This document shows, one piece after another, positions 13,295 to 14,628 of a stretch of 14,628 nucleotides of DNA. Source of the stretch: CAZYTO01 sp964650405 (GTDB lineage Bacteria; Acidobacteriota; Thermoanaerobaculia; Gp7-AA8). The notes below the pieces were generated by a model. The model ran no database searches. It saw nothing but the letters and a program-made list of their open reading frames with translations, and was not told the origin of the DNA. The position numbers were made by a program, and so were the translations under genes. The stretch lies in contig CAZYTO010000140.1 in the NCBI GenBank assembly GCA_964650405.1, positions 1 through 14,628 on the forward strand. Reading direction: 5' to 3'. Each line of letters begins with the position of its first letter. The first letter of the stretch is position 1.

Positions 13295-14491
13295 TCAGCG
13301 CCTGATAGCAACATCGATTCCGCGTGCTTCATTGCGGGCCCAGCCGTCCCAGCTCAGCGCCTCCTCCACCGAGTGGATGGTGGCAACCGAGCCGGCGTGG
13401 CGCTCGAGCACGCGGTCGACGATTTCAACGATTCCCACGAACGGAAGTTCTCCGTCCAGGAAGCGTTGCACGGCGATCTCGTTGGCGGCGTTGAGCACGG
13501 CCGGCATCGACCCGCCCGCCCGCAGCGCCGCGTAGGCCAGGGCCACGGCGGGAAAGCGCTCGCCGTCTACCGGGAGGAACTCCAGGGAGCGGATCCTGGC
13601 CAGGTCGAGGCGCGCGAACGGCGCGGCCACGCGGTCGGGATAGAGCAGCGCGTACTGGATGGGGAACTTCATGTCGGTCGTCGAGAGCTGGGCCATGATC
13701 GAGCCGTCGGCGTATTCGACCATGGAGTGGACGATCGACTGCGGGTGGATGACGATGTCGATCCGGTCCGCCGGCTTGCGGAAGAGGTGATGGGCCTCGA
13801 TCACTTCCAGGCCCTTGTTCATCATGGTGGCCGAGTCGATGGAGATCTTGTTGCCCATCCGCCAGGTGGGATGGGCGAGGGCGTCGGCGATGGTGATGTC
13901 GCCGAAGGTGGCCGGATCGCGGCGGAGAAACGGGCCGCCCGAGGCGGTGAGGATGATGCGCTCGACCTCGGCGTCGCCGCCGCAGCGGAGGGCCTGGTGG
14001 ACGGCGTTGTGCTCGCTGTCGACGGGGAGGATCTCGCCGCCGTGCTCGGCCGCGGCGCGGGTCATGACGTCGCCGGCGGCGACGAGCACTTCCTTGTTGG
14101 CGATGCCCACCCGCTTGCCGGCGCAGAGGGCGGCGTAGACGGGAGGGATGCCGGCGGCGCCGACGATGGCGGCGATGACCGCGTCGGCGGAGGTGGCTAC
14201 GGCGCAGGCGCCCTCGGGGCCGGCGACGATCTCGGGTTGCGCATCGCCGAGGCGGGAGCGTAATGGCTCGATGTCGCCGGCGTTGCGGACGGAGACGAGC
14301 CCGGGGCGATAGCGCTCGACCTGCTGCGCGAGCAGCTCGAGGTTGCCGCCCGCGGCCAGGGCCACGACGCGAAGGTTCCCGGGAAAGGGCTCGACGACGG
14401 CGAACGGTGCCGTTCCGACCCAACCCGGGCCGCCGTCCTGGGGGCCCGGGAATTCGCCGAGTGTGGCCATGGGGTGGCGGGGTGGGGCCAT
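13295..14491 (-). CDS. dxr: 1-deoxy-D-xylulose 5-phosphate reductoisomerase, with aberrant N-terminal NADPH motif
   Basis: The 398-residue protein has the catalytic and metal-binding segments of Dxr: IANKE (130-134), PVDSEHNA (D158, E160), SGGPF (184-188), DSATMMNKGLEVIEAHHLF (from D219), IHPQSIVHSMVEY and NAANE. Dxr converts DXP to 2-C-methyl-D-erythritol 4-phosphate using NADPH and a divalent metal, the first committed MEP-pathway step. The oddity is the N-terminus: instead of LGSTGSIGT it reads LGEFPGPQDGGPGWVGT. No other frame of this segment supplies the motif. A second ATG (residue 8) is an equally possible start. The gene follows an exporter gene by 13 bp and precedes rseP by 2 bp. Family is certain; activity is uncertain. 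Confidence 0.93.
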   Translation of the reverse strand: MAPPRHPMATLGEFPGPQDGGPGWVGTAPFAVVEPFPGNLRVVALAAGGNLELLAQQVERYRPGLVSVRNAGDIEPLRSRLGDAQPEIVAGPEGACAVATSADAVIAAIVGAAGIPPVYAALCAGKRVGIANKEVLVAAGDVMTRAAAEHGGEILPVDSEHNAVHQALRCGGDAEVERIILTASGGPFLRRDPATFGDITIADALAHPTWRMGNKISIDSATMMNKGLEVIEAHHLFRKPADRIDIVIHPQSIVHSMVEYADGSIMAQLSTTDMKFPIQYALLYPDRVAAPFARLDLARIRSLEFLPVDGERFPAVALAYAALRAGGSMPAVLNAANEIAVQRFLDGELPFVGIVEIVDRVLERHAGSVATIHSVEEALSWDGWARNEARGIDVAIRR

Positions 14492-14504
14492 CGTCGTGGC
14501 TATT

Positions 14505-14628
14505 TCAGCCGCGCCGCTTGCGGACCACGTCGGTCGGGAGGAGGAAGTAGGACAGGGCCGGGATGAGCACCAGCGCGCCGACCATGTTCCACAGGAACAT
14601 GAAGGCGAGCAGAATCCCCATGTCAGCC
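14505..14628 (-). CDS. MMPL/RND-type exporter, C-terminal end (5' part outside window)
   Basis: Only the last 40 residues are present: the frame enters at 14627 and reads DMGILLAFMFLWNMVGALV, then LIPALSYFLL and a basic tail ending VRKRRG-stop. 'DMGILL.FMFL.NM.GAL.LLPAL' is the usual last transmembrane helix of MMPL-domain RND exporters (HAE3-type). It is too short for subfamily or substrate. It lies 13 bp upstream of dxr on the same strand, so it probably shares the transcript with dxr and rseP. Confidence 0.72.
   Translation of the reverse strand, partial: ADMGILLAFMFLWNMVGALVLIPALSYFLLPTDVVRKRRG

Noticed and set aside
11847..13535. 562-residue plus-strand open frame over rseP
   Set aside because: It is the low-complexity, acid-rich shadow of rseP, which has complete protease motifs on the other strand.
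14413..14491. Simple frameshift explaining the missing Dxr NADPH motif
   Set aside because: I translated the other two frames of this segment and neither contains GSTGSIG or a close variant, so a single indel does not restore it.

Overview
The window is dense, high-GC chromosomal DNA (about 78% G+C in one 60-base sample inside the transglutaminase gene) with ordinary bacterial housekeeping and envelope genes. Gene content and the style of short intergenic repeats would suit an Acidobacteriota-like or similar soil lineage, but nothing seen fixes the taxonomy and this is only a guess. Shine-Dalgarno sequences are mostly absent in front of the genes, and several genes instead have a TANNNT hexamer 6-9 bases before the ATG, suggesting leaderless transcription.

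Layout. (1) 1-4166: the 3' end of a MoxR AAA+ ATPase, then a DUF58 protein and a TgpA-like membrane transglutaminase. This is the widespread MoxR/DUF58/transglutaminase gene set, here split by an oppositely oriented, lower-GC pair (DUF433 antitoxin-like plus DUF5615 PIN-like toxin candidate, 484-1028). (2) 4167-4604: a small antisense two-helix membrane protein and an octamer repeat array. (3) 4605-6145: pdxJ (vitamin B6 synthesis) divergent from a YkuD-fold L,D-transpeptidase-like protein. Only 17 bp separate the two start codons and the predicted -10 boxes overlap. (4) 6146-9719: an ABC-F ATPase and CinA, separated by repeat-built inverted repeats. (5) 9720-11911: a WYL/YafY-type regulator divergent from an atypical SDR oxidoreductase, with a perfect 25-bp interrupted palindrome between them. 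(6) 11973-14628, minus strand: the end of an MMPL/RND-type exporter, then dxr (MEP isoprenoid pathway), then the site-2 protease rseP, tightly packed as a probable operon.

The most distinctive signal is not a gene. Four intergenic or stop-codon-proximal regions (4539-4607, 6163-6300, 8309-8440, 9787-9876) are built of 7- or 8-bp tandem units, three of them folded into long inverted repeats. Two with unrelated unit sequences share nearly the same geometry (31- and 33-bp arms, 22- and 24-nt loops). Other points of interest are the overlapping divergent promoters of pdxJ and the transpeptidase, and a Dxr whose N-terminal GSTGSIG NADPH motif is replaced by an unrelated GC-rich segment. I see no CRISPR array, phage, insertion sequence, tRNA or rRNA, and no clearly new multi-gene system.
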